A DNA stretch of 64,000 nucleotides from Olsenella_K absiana (lineage in GTDB: Bacteria; Actinomycetota; Coriobacteriia; Coriobacteriales; Atopobiaceae). The position numbers and the translations under genes were made by a program. Under the pieces are notes generated by a model, which saw only the letters and a list, made by a program, of their open reading frames with translations, searched no databases and was not told the origin of the DNA. Within the stretch, counting starts at the first letter, position 1. Each line of letters starts with the position of its first letter. The stretch lies in assembly GCF_036408855.1 (NCBI RefSeq), contig NZ_JAZGJQ010000004.1, positions 110,566 to 174,565 on the forward strand. Direction: 5' to 3'. Shown here piece after piece: positions 1 to 8,017 of this stretch.

Positions 1-187
1 CAGCCGCCGTGCACCAGCGGTAGAGCTCGAGGTAGTAGTCGGAGATTGTGTCGTTCTTGGCGCGCACGTACTCCTCGCGCACGAAGTAGCGGCCCTTCTC
101 CTTGAGCTCCTCCCACATGGGGAGGACCTGCCTGGTGTAGGCGCGGACGACCTTTGCGCCGGGGTTCGTGACGCCGGGCTCCGCCAT
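1..187 (-). CDS. Small conserved protein, N-terminal part only (possibly DUF3841-like)
   Basis: The gene reads leftward out of the window, so only about the first 62 residues are visible and the C-terminus is missing. The ATG is at 187-185, preceded on the minus strand by AGAGAGGAGCGCCC, a good ribosome binding site. The visible part is charged and soluble, with a V-x-A-Y-T-x-Q start and the segment GRYFVREEYVRAKN followed by an aromatic stretch (YYLELYRWC). This pattern recalls DUF3841 proteins, whose function is unknown; I hold that match loosely. No signal peptide or membrane segment is visible. Confidence 0.7.
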   Translation of the reverse strand, partial: MAEPGVTNPGAKVVRAYTRQVLPMWEELKEKGRYFVREEYVRAKNDTISDYYLELYRWCTAA

Positions 188-371
188 GGGCGCTCCTCTC
201 TCCGTACTGGACGTGGCACGTGGGGCGGACCTTCCGGCCGATCCGCGGAGCCGCGCCACAGGGACACTCTAGTACAAGGCGTGCCCGCCGAGAAGCGGGC
301 GGACGAGGGCGGAGGGCGAGCGGGGCGGGGGCCGCGGGCGTGGCAGGCGGCGTCGGGCGGGGCCGGCCCAG

Positions 372-561
372 GGGCCCGGCGCGGCCTTCACGTCCGGCCG
401 TGCATTTCCGCGACTTGGGGACGGGTCGAGGCGGGCCGCGAGGCGGCCGGCGGCGGGGCCGGCCGGGGGCCCGGCGCGGCCTTCACGTCCGGCCGTGCAT
501 TTCCGCGACTTGGGGACGGGTCGGGGCGGGCCGCGAGGCGGCCGGCGGCGGGGCCGGCCGC
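372..561. repeat. 95-bp tandem direct repeat, two copies
   Basis: Copies at 372-466 and 467-561 are identical apart from one or two bases (for example GGGTCGAGG versus GGGTCGGGG). Each copy contains the TGCATTT...GGGACGGGTC motif described for the dispersed inverted element. The duplication therefore gives two left-hand motifs facing one right-hand motif at 628-654. Confidence 0.9.
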
Positions 562-654
562 CAGATCCTGGGCAAACGCTGGCGCGGGCGGGCGCGCCCT
601 CCGTCGCGCGGGCGCCGCGCGCCTCCCGACCCGTCCACAACTCGCCCAAATGCA
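401..654. repeat. Dispersed inverted-motif element, copy 1
   Basis: Left motifs at 401-427 and 496-522 have the form TGCATTTCCGCGACTT followed by GGGGACGGGTC. The right motif at 628-654 is the same pattern on the opposite strand (GACCCGTCCACAACTCG then CCCAAATGCA). Between them is ATCCTGGGCAAACGC (565-579). The same arrangement occurs at 20850-21040 and 24492-24649, so this is a dispersed family rather than a local accident. Confidence 0.75.
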
Positions 655-765
655 GAACCCCGCCGAGGGAATTGCGTCCGGGGGGCGGGGCGGCGCGCGT
701 CCGGGTCGGCCGGGCCGGAGCGCAGGCGCGCCCCGCCAGCCGTGACGACGAATCCCGGCTGCCCC

Positions 766-1128
766 CTACCCCGCGACGCGCTGTCCGAGGAAGACCGCGA
801 GCATGCCGAGCGAAAGGCTCAGGCAGACGTAGAGCACCGCCTGGCCCGCGGAGCCACGGGCCGCCAGCTGGTCGCACTCGAGCGCGAAGGTCGAGAAGGT
901 CGTGAATCCACCGCAGATGCCCACCTTGAGGAAGAGCTCCCATCGCGGGCTCACCACCCCACGGGCCGCAAAGGCGACGACGACGCCGATCGCGAACGCG
1001 CCGACGACGTTGATCGCGAGGGTCTTGTAAGGAAAGCCCCCCTGCGCTCCAACCGGGACCAGCCCTACGAGGTAGCGCATCACGGCGCCGAGGAAGCCGC
1101 CCAGACCGACGACCAGGCACTCTATCAT
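766..1128 (-). CDS. crcB: Fluoride efflux channel CrcB/FluC
   Basis: FluC/CrcB proteins are small dual-topology membrane channels that export fluoride. This one is about 120 residues with four hydrophobic segments, normal for the family. It shows the GGFLGAVMRY motif at the N-terminus, NVVGAFAIG in the second segment, and the diagnostic GGFTTFSTF in the third. The ATG at 1128 is preferred over one 11 codons upstream because AAAGGTGATAG sits directly before it. It is a single gene divergent from the TelA-like gene at 1296. Many actinobacteria carry two crcB genes; a second is not visible here. I found no fluoride-riboswitch signature upstream. Confidence 0.95.
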   Translation of the reverse strand: MIECLVVGLGGFLGAVMRYLVGLVPVGAQGGFPYKTLAINVVGAFAIGVVVAFAARGVVSPRWELFLKVGICGGFTTFSTFALECDQLAARGSAGQAVLYVCLSLSLGMLAVFLGQRVAG

Positions 1129-1295
1129 TTCTATCACCTTTATCCGCAGGCCCCGGAACATGCGGGAGCATGTCGGGGGCGAAACCGTCAGGCCCCTGAC
1201 ATTCTGGCACTCCGCCCTACGGATTCTCCGCAGGGATTCGCCTGGGCCAGCAAGACGACAGGGTAGACTCGTGCCAGGAAAGAGGTGGGAAAGCT

Positions 1296-2363
1296 ATGCC
1301 CGACGACACCCAGCCAGGGACTCGCGCCCGATACGGCGCACCCGACGTGACAGCCGCGCCCCGCACGCCCGCCCAGCCTTGCGCGCCTGGGGATGCCAAC
1401 GCCGCGGCGGTCGCACGCCTCGCTGCCGGCATCGACACCTCGACCACGCTCGGCGTCTCCGGGTTCGGCGAGGGACGTCGCCGCGACGTGGCCAGGACCG
1501 TCGACTCCGCACTCGAGGTGCTGCGCTCGTCGAATGCGCGCCGCTTGGCAGACGAGGCGGACGCCGCCCTGGCGAGCCTGGCCGAGGCGACCTGGGGCGC
1601 CGGCGCGCGGCGTGGCGCGGACGACGACGGGGGCCGCGGCGCGGACGCCCCGGAGCGCGACGGCCTTCTCGCCCGCCTGGCACGGACGTTTCGCCGCCCT
1701 GGCACCAGGTGCTCCCCCGCCGGACGCGAGCCTGCCGACGGTGCCGGCGGCGAGGTCTGCGGGGCCACCTCCGGACATGCCGGAGCGACGGGGTCTGCCG
1801 GGGCCGCTGGGGCCGCCGGGGCGCTCGCACCGGGGCTCGTCGACCGCACGGAGGTCGCGCTCAAGCTACGGCAGGCCGCCCTTCTCAAGGAGCAGAGCGC
1901 GCTGGACGCGCTTCTCCGCGACCTGGCGGGGCAGTCGCACGACCTCGCGAGCCTCGCCGCCGCCGCGAGGCTGCGAGCCAGATCGACGCCAGGGCGCTCT
2001 GGCGACCTGGCCGCACGGGCCGACCAGCTTACCGCCTCGCGCCTGCTCGCGGAGCAGGCCGCGGCCGCGCTCACCCTGGTGCGACACGCCGACGCCTCGA
2101 TGACGGACGCCCTGGGCGAGGTCGTGGAGGCCGCGCTACCAATCTGGCGCAAGCTCGCGGGCAGCTCCGTGCAAGCTTCAGGGCAGGAGGCCGCCACGGG
2201 CGCGGAGCCCGCAGGCACGGAGCCCACGGCCGGGGTGCGGCTGGCAGGGCCTCCGGAGGAGCTGTCCTTCTCCCTTAGGCGCCTCGAGGACGCCAGGCGG
2301 GAGTCTCGCGCGGCTGGCGAGGAGGCGGCGCGGACGCTCTCCGCCGTGCGTCCGATGGCGTAA
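1296..2363 (+). CDS. TelA-like (toxic anion resistance family) protein
   Basis: A 355-residue, largely helical, Ala/Arg-rich soluble protein. The central and C-terminal parts carry TelA-like features: a domain-boundary LLARLARTF, a helix of the type LVDRTEVALKLRQAALL, and the signature-like ALPIWRKL near residue 280, where TelA proteins have an ALPLWK-type motif. It starts at an ATG preceded by AGGAAAGAGGTGGG. It lies 85 bp before an XpaC-like gene on the same strand, the usual partner of TelA genes, which supports the call. The family was named for tellurite resistance but its biochemical role is unsettled. A low-complexity insert at about residues 135-185 and weak conservation make it divergent. 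Confidence 0.65.
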   Translation: MPDDTQPGTRARYGAPDVTAAPRTPAQPCAPGDANAAAVARLAAGIDTSTTLGVSGFGEGRRRDVARTVDSALEVLRSSNARRLADEADAALASLAEATWGAGARRGADDDGGRGADAPERDGLLARLARTFRRPGTRCSPAGREPADGAGGEVCGATSGHAGATGSAGAAGAAGALAPGLVDRTEVALKLRQAALLKEQSALDALLRDLAGQSHDLASLAAAARLRARSTPGRSGDLAARADQLTASRLLAEQAAAALTLVRHADASMTDALGEVVEAALPIWRKLAGSSVQASGQEAATGAEPAGTEPTAGVRLAGPPEELSFSLRRLEDARRESRAAGEEAARTLSAVRPMA

Positions 2364-2448
2364 CATGTGCCCACGGCAACCCGCCGCGCCGATTCACCAG
2401 ACCGCGCCGCGCGAGCGGGACCGCGCCGGGCGAGCGAAAGGAAGACGG

Positions 2449-3657
2449 ATGGCAGACATGGACAAGGACCAGCGCAAGAATGCCGCCAGCCGACCCGACA
2501 CCGCCAGCCGACCCGACGCCGCCAGCCGCGCCGACTTCGCCGCCAACGCGATGGACGCCGCCAACCGGACCATCGACGAGATGATGCGCGAGGTCAACCG
2601 TTCGCTGGGTGGCACCCCCGACGTCAGCCCCGTGCTGCAGGGCGTCTTCGACGGCATCGCGGAGGCGGGCAAGGCCATAGGCAAGGGAATCAGCAAGAGC
2701 GTCAGCGTCGCCAACAGCGAGCTCTCCAAGTGGCTCGACACGCTCGACCAGCAGTCCTACGAGCGCTACCTCGCCCCCCTCACGGTCACGACCGGCCCGA
2801 CCTTCCGCGGGATCCTCGTGTACGCCTTCGCCCTCTTCATCTCGATGCCGCTCGCGGTCGTGCTCGTCAGCTTCATCGCGGTCGGCAGCGTCGCCCTCGC
2901 CATCGTCTGCGCGCTGATGCTCGCCGCCTCCATCCTCTTCCTCGTGAAGGTCGGGCCAAAGGGCAAGTTCGAGCAGGACCTCGCGCTCGCCTACACGACC
3001 TGCCGGCCGCTCCTTCTCCGGCAGCCCGCGATCACCGTGGAGGAGCTCGCCACGCGGCGGGGCATCAAGCAGGAGCGGATGGTCGCCTACCTCAGGGAGT
3101 TCATCAGCCGCGACTGGACGCCGCAGGGCCACCTCTCCGACGACGGCACCGCCTTCCTGCTGACCGACGAGCTCTACGAGGAGTACGAGGAGCGGCGCCG
3201 CGAGGAGCAGGCCGCACGCGGCCCCGTCGACGACCTCACCGAGGAGCAGCTCGCTACGCTCGCACGGATCCAGGCGAGCATGGAGGACGTGGAGCAGGTC
3301 GCCCAGCGCGTCGAGGGCGAGGCCAGACGCGACGTCGAGCGGACCGTGGACCTCGCACGCCAGATCGAGGCCGAGGCCAGGAGGCACCCGGACACCATCT
3401 CCAAGCTCGGGCTCTTCTCGACCTACTACCTGCCGACGACCGCCAAGCTCATCGGTGCGTACGCGGAGATCGCGGCCAAGCCCGCGCCCACGGCAGGCGA
3501 GAAGGACGTGGCGTCGCGCATCCTCGCGTCGCTCGAGCGGATCAACGACGCCTTCCAGACGCTGCTCGGCTCCATGAGCGCGACGCGGACGCTGGACATC
3601 GAGAGCGACCTCGACGCCCTCGAGACCATGATGCGGCAGGACGGCCTCACGAGGTAG
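2449..3657 (+). CDS. XpaC-like membrane protein
   Basis: A 402-residue protein of the XpaC family (annotated from old work as 5-bromo-4-chloroindolyl phosphate hydrolysis protein; true function unknown). The first 90 residues are polar and include a short Asp/Ala/Ser-Arg repeat. A hydrophobic hairpin follows at about residues 120-170 (YAFALFISMPLAVVLV and LAIVCALMLAASILFLV). The remainder is a long helical, Glu/Arg-rich cytoplasmic tail with coiled-coil character. The ATG at 2449 is chosen because GAAAGGAAGACGG precedes it; an in-frame upstream codon has no such site. It is probably co-transcribed with the TelA-like gene; paired XpaC/TelA genes are common in Gram-positive bacteria. Confidence 0.8.
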   Translation: MADMDKDQRKNAASRPDTASRPDAASRADFAANAMDAANRTIDEMMREVNRSLGGTPDVSPVLQGVFDGIAEAGKAIGKGISKSVSVANSELSKWLDTLDQQSYERYLAPLTVTTGPTFRGILVYAFALFISMPLAVVLVSFIAVGSVALAIVCALMLAASILFLVKVGPKGKFEQDLALAYTTCRPLLLRQPAITVEELATRRGIKQERMVAYLREFISRDWTPQGHLSDDGTAFLLTDELYEEYEERRREEQAARGPVDDLTEEQLATLARIQASMEDVEQVAQRVEGEARRDVERTVDLARQIEAEARRHPDTISKLGLFSTYYLPTTAKLIGAYAEIAAKPAPTAGEKDVASRILASLERINDAFQTLLGSMSATRTLDIESDLDALETMMRQDGLTR

Positions 3658-3765
3658 GCAAGCGCGCGGGCTGAGCCCCGAGGCGCGGGCCGGGCGCCGG
3701 TACGGGCCGCGCGCCGGGTCCGCGGCAGGGTGTCGAACCCGGCCCGCGGCCCCGGCGCGCTGTGC

Positions 3766-4944
3766 CTACGCCGCGCCAAGCTCCTTGAGCGCGAAGGCCA
3801 CCATGACCTCGATGCCCTTGTGGAACTGGCCCTCGTCGAGCGCGAAGTGGGCGCTATGCTGCGGCCAGCACCTGCCGTCGACCGGCAGGGGGTTGGAGAG
3901 CAGGAAGAACGCGCCGGGCTTCTCCTGCAGGTACCAGGCGAAGTCCTCGCCGCCCATGACCGGTCTGGTCATGATCAGCGTGTCGTCGGGGTAGAGCTCG
4001 CGCGAGACCGCCACGAGCCTCTCGGCGACGGCGCGGTCGTTCACCACGGGGGGCGGCTGGCGGAAGAACTTGTACTCTATGTCCGCGCGGTACGCCTTCG
4101 CGATGCCCTCCGCCACCTCACCGATGCGCCTCTCGATGAAGTCGCGGTCCTCGTTGGTGAGGGTACGGGCCGTGCCCTCCATCTCCACCGTGTCGGGGAT
4201 GATGTTGAAGGCGGAGCCGCCGCGGATCTTGCCGACGGAGACGACCGCCGGATTGCGCGGGTCCTTCTCGCGCGAGATGACCTCCTGCAGGCCGCTGACG
4301 ATGTAGGCGGCGATGGTGATGGGGTCGACGGAGGCCTGCGGCGTGGAGCCGTGCGCCCCGTGACCGATCACCTTGAGCGTGAACTTGTCCATGGTCGCCA
4401 TCATGGGACCAAGGGAGAAGACCAGGTCACCCGGCTTGGCCTCCTCGGAGATGTTGCCCACGTGCAGGCCGGCGATCTCGTCCACGTCGGACATCACGCC
4501 GTCCTCGCACAGGACCTTGGAGCCCGTGCCGAGCTCCTCGGCGGGCTGGAAGACGAGCTTGACCGTGCCCTTGATGTCGCCCTTGTGCGCCTCGAGCACC
4601 TTGGCCACGCCGAGCAGCATGGCGGTGTGGGCGTCGTGGCCGCAGGCGTGCATCCTGCCAGGCACCTTGGAGGCGAACTCAAGGCCCGTCTCCTCCTGCA
4701 CCGGCAGGGCGTCCATGTCCGCGCGCAGGGCGACGGTACGGCCGCCCTCGGAGCCACGGATCCAACCTATGACGTAGGAGTGCTCGTCATTGACCTCGTG
4801 CGGGATGCCCATCGCGTCGAGCTGCGCCGACACGTAGGCGAGCGTCCCCTTGAGGTCGAAGCCGATCTCGGGCCTCTCGTGCAGGTGGCGACGCCAGGAG
4901 ACGACGTCGTCCATGACGGTGGCGACCTCAGCCTTTACGTCCAT
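3766..4944 (-). CDS. M20D-family amidohydrolase/peptidase (paralogue 1)
   Basis: A zinc-dependent amidohydrolase of family M20D, which removes acyl, aminobenzoyl or peptidyl groups from amino acids. The 392 residues include the metal-binding MHACGHDAHT (C101, H103), the acid pair E136-E137 in QPAEELG, H161 in GLHVG, and the C-terminal QHSAHF histidine, so the enzyme looks intact. The dimerisation/lid domain occupies roughly residues 185-300. It is the last gene of a four-gene minus-strand operon and starts 10 bp after the stop of a close paralogue. The substrate cannot be told from sequence. The pairing with a DUF5058 membrane protein suggests uptake and cleavage of an N-acyl or conjugated amino acid. 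Confidence 0.9.
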   Translation of the reverse strand: MDVKAEVATVMDDVVSWRRHLHERPEIGFDLKGTLAYVSAQLDAMGIPHEVNDEHSYVIGWIRGSEGGRTVALRADMDALPVQEETGLEFASKVPGRMHACGHDAHTAMLLGVAKVLEAHKGDIKGTVKLVFQPAEELGTGSKVLCEDGVMSDVDEIAGLHVGNISEEAKPGDLVFSLGPMMATMDKFTLKVIGHGAHGSTPQASVDPITIAAYIVSGLQEVISREKDPRNPAVVSVGKIRGGSAFNIIPDTVEMEGTARTLTNEDRDFIERRIGEVAEGIAKAYRADIEYKFFRQPPPVVNDRAVAERLVAVSRELYPDDTLIMTRPVMGGEDFAWYLQEKPGAFFLLSNPLPVDGRCWPQHSAHFALDEGQFHKGIEVMVAFALKELGAA

Positions 4945-4954
4945 GTCCGACCCC

Positions 4955-6136
4955 CTAGGCGAGCTCGCTCGCGACGAAGCCCGCGAAGACCGCCATGGGC
5001 CTGTCGAGGTGGGTCTCGTCGATCGCGAACTTGGAGTTGTGGTGCGGCCAGCACTTGCCGTCGATCGGCTTGGGGTTGCAGAAGAAGAAGAACGCGCCGG
5101 GCTTCTTCTGCAGGTACCAGGCGAAGTCCTCGCCCGCCATGCAGAGCTTCTGCATCATGCGGGTGTTGTCCGGATAGAGCTCGTTCGAGACCTCGATGAG
5201 CTTCTCCGCCACGCCCTTGTCGTTGACCAGTGGGGGCGGCTGACGGAAGAACTTGTATACGATGTCGGCGCGGTAGGCCTTGGCGACGCCCTCCGCGACC
5301 TCGCCAATGCGCCGCTCGATGAAGTCGCGCATCTCGTTGGTGAAGACGCGGGTGGTACCGGCCAGCTCGCAGGTGTCCGGGATGATGTTGAAGGCGTCCC
5401 CGCCGTGGATCGAGCCGATGGTGATGACGGCGGCGTCGCGCGGGTCGCACTCGCGCGAGATGATCTCCTGAAGGCTGGTGATGACATATGACGCGATGGT
5501 GATCGGGTCGATCGAGGCCTGCGGCGTGGAGCCGTGGGCACCCTGGCCCTTGATGGTGAGCGTGAACTTGTCCATCGTCGCCATCATGGGGCCGGTCGAG
5601 AAGACCAGGTCGCCCGGCTCTGCGCCGTCGCCCAGGTTGCCGTTGTGCATGCCGACGACCTCGTCCACGTCGTCGAGGACGCCGTCGGCGATGAGCACCG
5701 GCGAGCCCGTGCCGAGCTCCTCGGCAGGCTGGAAGAGCAGCTTGACCGAGCCGTTGAGCTCGCCCTCCATGCCCTTCAGAACCTTGGCCAGGCCGAGCAG
5801 GCAGGCGGTGTGCACGTCGTGGCCGCAGGCATGCATCTTACCGGGCTCCTTGGAGGCGAACTCCAGGCCCGTCTCCTCCTGCACCGGCAGGGCGTCCATG
5901 TCGGCTCGGACGGCGATCGTCTTGCCGGGCTTGCCGCGGTTGATGTAGGCGACGACGTAGGAGCCCTTCTCGTTGGCCTCGTGCTCTACGCCCAACTCGT
6001 CCAGGACCGAGCATACGTAGGCCATCGTGTTCTTGAGGTCGAAGCCCACCTCGGGATGCTCGTGCAGGTGCCGGCGCCATCCGACGACGTCCTTGAGCGA
6101 GTCCTGTGCTGCCGCCTTGATCTTCTCCGCTTCCAT
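4955..6136 (-). CDS. M20D-family amidohydrolase/peptidase (paralogue 2)
   Basis: A 393-residue paralogue of the downstream gene, similar over its whole length, with the same metal site: MHACGHDVHT (C104, H106), E139-E140, H164 in GMHNG, and the C-terminal HHNSKF. The replacement of GLHVG by GMHNG next to the third ligand, together with scattered lid-domain changes, suggests the two copies differ in substrate preference. Its ATG overlaps the stop of the membrane-protein gene upstream by one base, so the genes are probably translationally coupled. The duplication is probably local, because the two copies are adjacent and in the same orientation. Confidence 0.9.
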   Translation of the reverse strand: MEAEKIKAAAQDSLKDVVGWRRHLHEHPEVGFDLKNTMAYVCSVLDELGVEHEANEKGSYVVAYINRGKPGKTIAVRADMDALPVQEETGLEFASKEPGKMHACGHDVHTACLLGLAKVLKGMEGELNGSVKLLFQPAEELGTGSPVLIADGVLDDVDEVVGMHNGNLGDGAEPGDLVFSTGPMMATMDKFTLTIKGQGAHGSTPQASIDPITIASYVITSLQEIISRECDPRDAAVITIGSIHGGDAFNIIPDTCELAGTTRVFTNEMRDFIERRIGEVAEGVAKAYRADIVYKFFRQPPPLVNDKGVAEKLIEVSNELYPDNTRMMQKLCMAGEDFAWYLQKKPGAFFFFCNPKPIDGKCWPHHNSKFAIDETHLDRPMAVFAGFVASELA

Positions 6137-6864
6137 TACGCTGCCTCCTCCTTAGGTCCCTCTTCCTTCGACTTGCGGTTGTCGACGAGCATGGCGAACG
6201 CGACCGTGCCGAAGACCATCAGCGGCACCGTCACGTAGGTCGCGATGTTGAAGACGCCCATCGCCAGGAACCCGAGAAGGGCGGCGAAGCAGGCGTACTT
6301 GAGGTTCTTGGCGGCCTGCATGCCGAACATCGCGCCGAAGATGGCGGGCGAGACGTAGGAGAGCGCCTCGATGATGATCGGCGGCAGGATCGACATGATG
6401 AACGCGCCGGCGAGGGCGGCCAGGGTGGTGAGGGCGAGGTTGGTGATGATCGAGCCGGCGATGCCGAGCGTGGAGACGAGCTCCGCCTTGCGGGTGCCGG
6501 GCTCGGTCTTGAGGACCTGCTGGGTCATGAGGGCGCACGGGATGCGCACGTTGCCGATGTTGCCGGACAGGCAGACCATGTAGACACCCGAGAGGCCGAC
6601 GATCGGGTAGTACGAGATCGGCTCGATGAAGGCGAACACCAGGTAAATCGAGGCGATCAGGCCCCAGCCGGTCAGGATGTCGCCGATCTGCGGCAGGTAG
6701 CCGAAGACGAGCCACACCACGACGGCGGGGACGAAGCAGAAGAGGACGGCGAGGAGGTTGGTCACTCGGCCGTAGCGGATGATGGGCTTGGTGTAGGCCT
6801 CCGCGAAGGCCTCGTCAGCCGCGGCGTCAGTCGTCGTCGCGGTGGTTACGCTCGTGTCTGCCAT
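6136..6864 (-). CDS. Polytopic membrane protein, partner of DUF5058 protein
   Basis: A 242-residue integral membrane protein with about six or seven hydrophobic segments, for example LLAVLFCFVPAVVVWLV near residue 40 and GSIITNLALTTLAALAGAFI in the middle. The N-terminal tail is Thr/Ala-rich and the C-terminal tail charged (DNRKSKEEG). I do not recognise a characterised family. It lies 6 bp after the DUF5058 gene and directly before two M20D amidohydrolases, so it probably forms a transport complex with DUF5058 for the amidohydrolase substrate. That role is inferred from operon structure alone. Confidence 0.8.
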   Translation of the reverse strand: MADTSVTTATTTDAAADEAFAEAYTKPIIRYGRVTNLLAVLFCFVPAVVVWLVFGYLPQIGDILTGWGLIASIYLVFAFIEPISYYPIVGLSGVYMVCLSGNIGNVRIPCALMTQQVLKTEPGTRKAELVSTLGIAGSIITNLALTTLAALAGAFIMSILPPIIIEALSYVSPAIFGAMFGMQAAKNLKYACFAALLGFLAMGVFNIATYVTVPLMVFGTVAFAMLVDNRKSKEEGPKEEAA

Positions 6865-6870
6865 GTTTCG

Positions 6871-7596
6871 TCACGCTCCCATCACGAGGTGCTTGAAGAT
6901 GACGGCCACCGCCATGCCGGCGGCCATCGCGATGCCGAGGGTCCACTCGCCGAGCCTGGGATGCTTCTTTGCGACGCGCTCCAGGACGACCATCAGCACG
7001 AAGCTGCTGATGGTGGAGGCGAGAACCTCGTTCTTGGCCGGCGCGAGGCCGATGATGACCTGGTTGATGCACATGTAGCCGAAGGCGCCGCACGTGGCCG
7101 CCACGGTGAAGATGCCGAGGGTCTTCTTGTTGTGACCCATGACCTTCTTGGATATCTTGTCCAGCTTGTCGGCGAGGAGGCCGGAGGTGAGCAGCCACGC
7201 GTTGCCGTTGAGCGCCATGACCCAGCAGGCGTTGGCGAAGTTAATCGCGCCGTAGTCGGGGCTCGAGAGCTCGAGGCCCTGGGCCTTGGCGGCCATGGTC
7301 GCGGCGGCGAGCTCGGTCGGCGCGGCGCCGATGATGGAGAGGCGCTGCCAGGCGAGGGGCGCGCCGATGACGGCCATGAGGCCGAGCATCACCGCGAAGA
7401 CGCCGAGGGACGGGCCGATGGCGGAGCGCATGCCGACCTTGAAGGCCTTGTTGGCCTCCTCGGCGCTGAGCCCGACCAGCGGGCCCGCGGCCTTCGTCTT
7501 CTTGGCGAAGATGTACGCCTGGTAGATCTCGAGCAGCGCGACCGGTATGACCGCCAGCCATATCGCCCACGAGTTTGCGATGAGCTTGTAGTCCAC
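6871..7596 (-). CDS. DUF5058 family membrane protein (putative transporter subunit)
   Basis: A 241-residue polytopic protein that resembles DUF5058: an N-terminal VDYKLIANSWAIWL segment, then the conserved AIGPSLGVFAVMLGLMA and GAPLAWQRLSIIGAAPTEL stretches typical of that family. About six membrane segments are visible. A GTG start at 7596 is preferred because AGGGGGAG lies five bases upstream; an earlier in-frame GTG has no such site. It is the first gene of the operon with the second membrane protein and two M20D amidohydrolases. DUF5058 has no proven function; frequent linkage with amidohydrolases suggests a transporter. Confidence 0.85.
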   Translation of the reverse strand: MDYKLIANSWAIWLAVIPVALLEIYQAYIFAKKTKAAGPLVGLSAEEANKAFKVGMRSAIGPSLGVFAVMLGLMAVIGAPLAWQRLSIIGAAPTELAAATMAAKAQGLELSSPDYGAINFANACWVMALNGNAWLLTSGLLADKLDKISKKVMGHNKKTLGIFTVAATCGAFGYMCINQVIIGLAPAKNEVLASTISSFVLMVVLERVAKKHPRLGEWTLGIAMAAGMAVAVIFKHLVMGA

Positions 7597-7698
7597 GACT
7601 CCCCCTAACCTCACTCCAACAGAAAGAAATCATTGCGTGCAAGGCATACTCAGCGTGCGGGCCCCCTCTCACTCGCACCGGCGGCGGCCCTCCGTCGT

Positions 7699-7757
7699 CG
7701 GACGAAGCTCCAAGGCGCTCGCTCCCGGGTAGAAGGCCTCCTCGGGGCCTTCGTCCG
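7699..7757 (-). promoter_or_regulatory. Possible alternative-hairpin leader structure
   Basis: Read on the minus strand, CGGACGAAG (7757-7749) can pair perfectly with CTTCGTCCG (7707-7699). The overlapping segment GAAGGCC (7752-7746) can instead pair with GGCCTTC (7738-7732). The two pairings share bases and exclude each other, as in attenuators or riboswitch expression platforms. GC-rich sequence makes chance pairings common, so this is only a candidate. Confidence 0.3.
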
Positions 7758-7839
7758 GCGGCCGGGCACCGAGAAGGACCTCGGCTCCCGCGTGCGCCTT
7801 GCCCCTGAAATTAGAACGTCTGGGGTAGGAATTACCGTT

Positions 7840-7867
7840 ATATTAGGCAAGCGGTTAGTAAAAGCAA
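7840..7867 (-). promoter_or_regulatory. Candidate sigma-70-type promoter of the DUF5058/M20D operon
   Basis: On the minus strand, TTGCTT (7867-7862) and TAATAT (7845-7840) are separated by 16 bp. They lie in an AT-rich island about 245 bp upstream of the first gene, which would give a long untranslated leader. Confidence 0.4.
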
Positions 7868-7905
7868 CCCATAGGTTTGAGGTAATGCAAATTGGAATAA
7901 TCCCG

Positions 7906-7931
7906 AAATTTGCCCTTAATAATGCAAATTT
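7906..7931. promoter_or_regulatory. AT-rich inverted repeat, candidate operator
   Basis: AAATTTGC (7906-7913) and GCAAATTT (7924-7931) form a perfect 8-bp inverted repeat with a 10-bp spacer, just upstream of the candidate promoter. A direct repeat TAATGCAAATT also occurs at 7883-7893 and 7920-7930, 37 bp apart. Together they look like binding sites for a regulator of the amidohydrolase operon. Confidence 0.45.
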
Positions 7932-8017
7932 TTGGAATTGTTGTTATTTCACATGCACAACTGGACGCGGCCGTGCGGCCGTGTCTCGGAAGTACGGCAG
8001 ATTGTGCTCCGCGGCGT

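Larger units (their letters stand above)
188..765. other. 578-bp intergenic region with repeats, no credible gene
   Basis: The stretch between the partial gene and crcB is extremely GC-rich and carries long open frames in several registers. None has a convincing ribosome binding site or recognisable protein. It contains a 95-bp tandem duplication (372-561) and three copies of a motif that recurs elsewhere in the window: two direct copies (401-427, 496-522) and one inverted copy (628-654). A shared internal string, ATCCTGGGCAAACGC, lies at 565-579. Confidence 0.75.
7597..8017. other. 421-bp leader and promoter region of the amidohydrolase operon
   Basis: No gene is evident. The part nearest the operon (7600-7800) is GC-rich and can form alternative hairpins. 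The distal part (7805-7960) is strikingly AT-rich compared with the rest of the window and holds a candidate promoter and an inverted repeat. The long GC-rich open frame that crosses the region on the plus strand has no ribosome binding site and is rejected. Confidence 0.7.

Noticed and set aside
1129..1295. Fluoride riboswitch upstream of crcB
   Set aside because: The leader lacks the conserved fluoride-riboswitch boxes when read on the minus strand.
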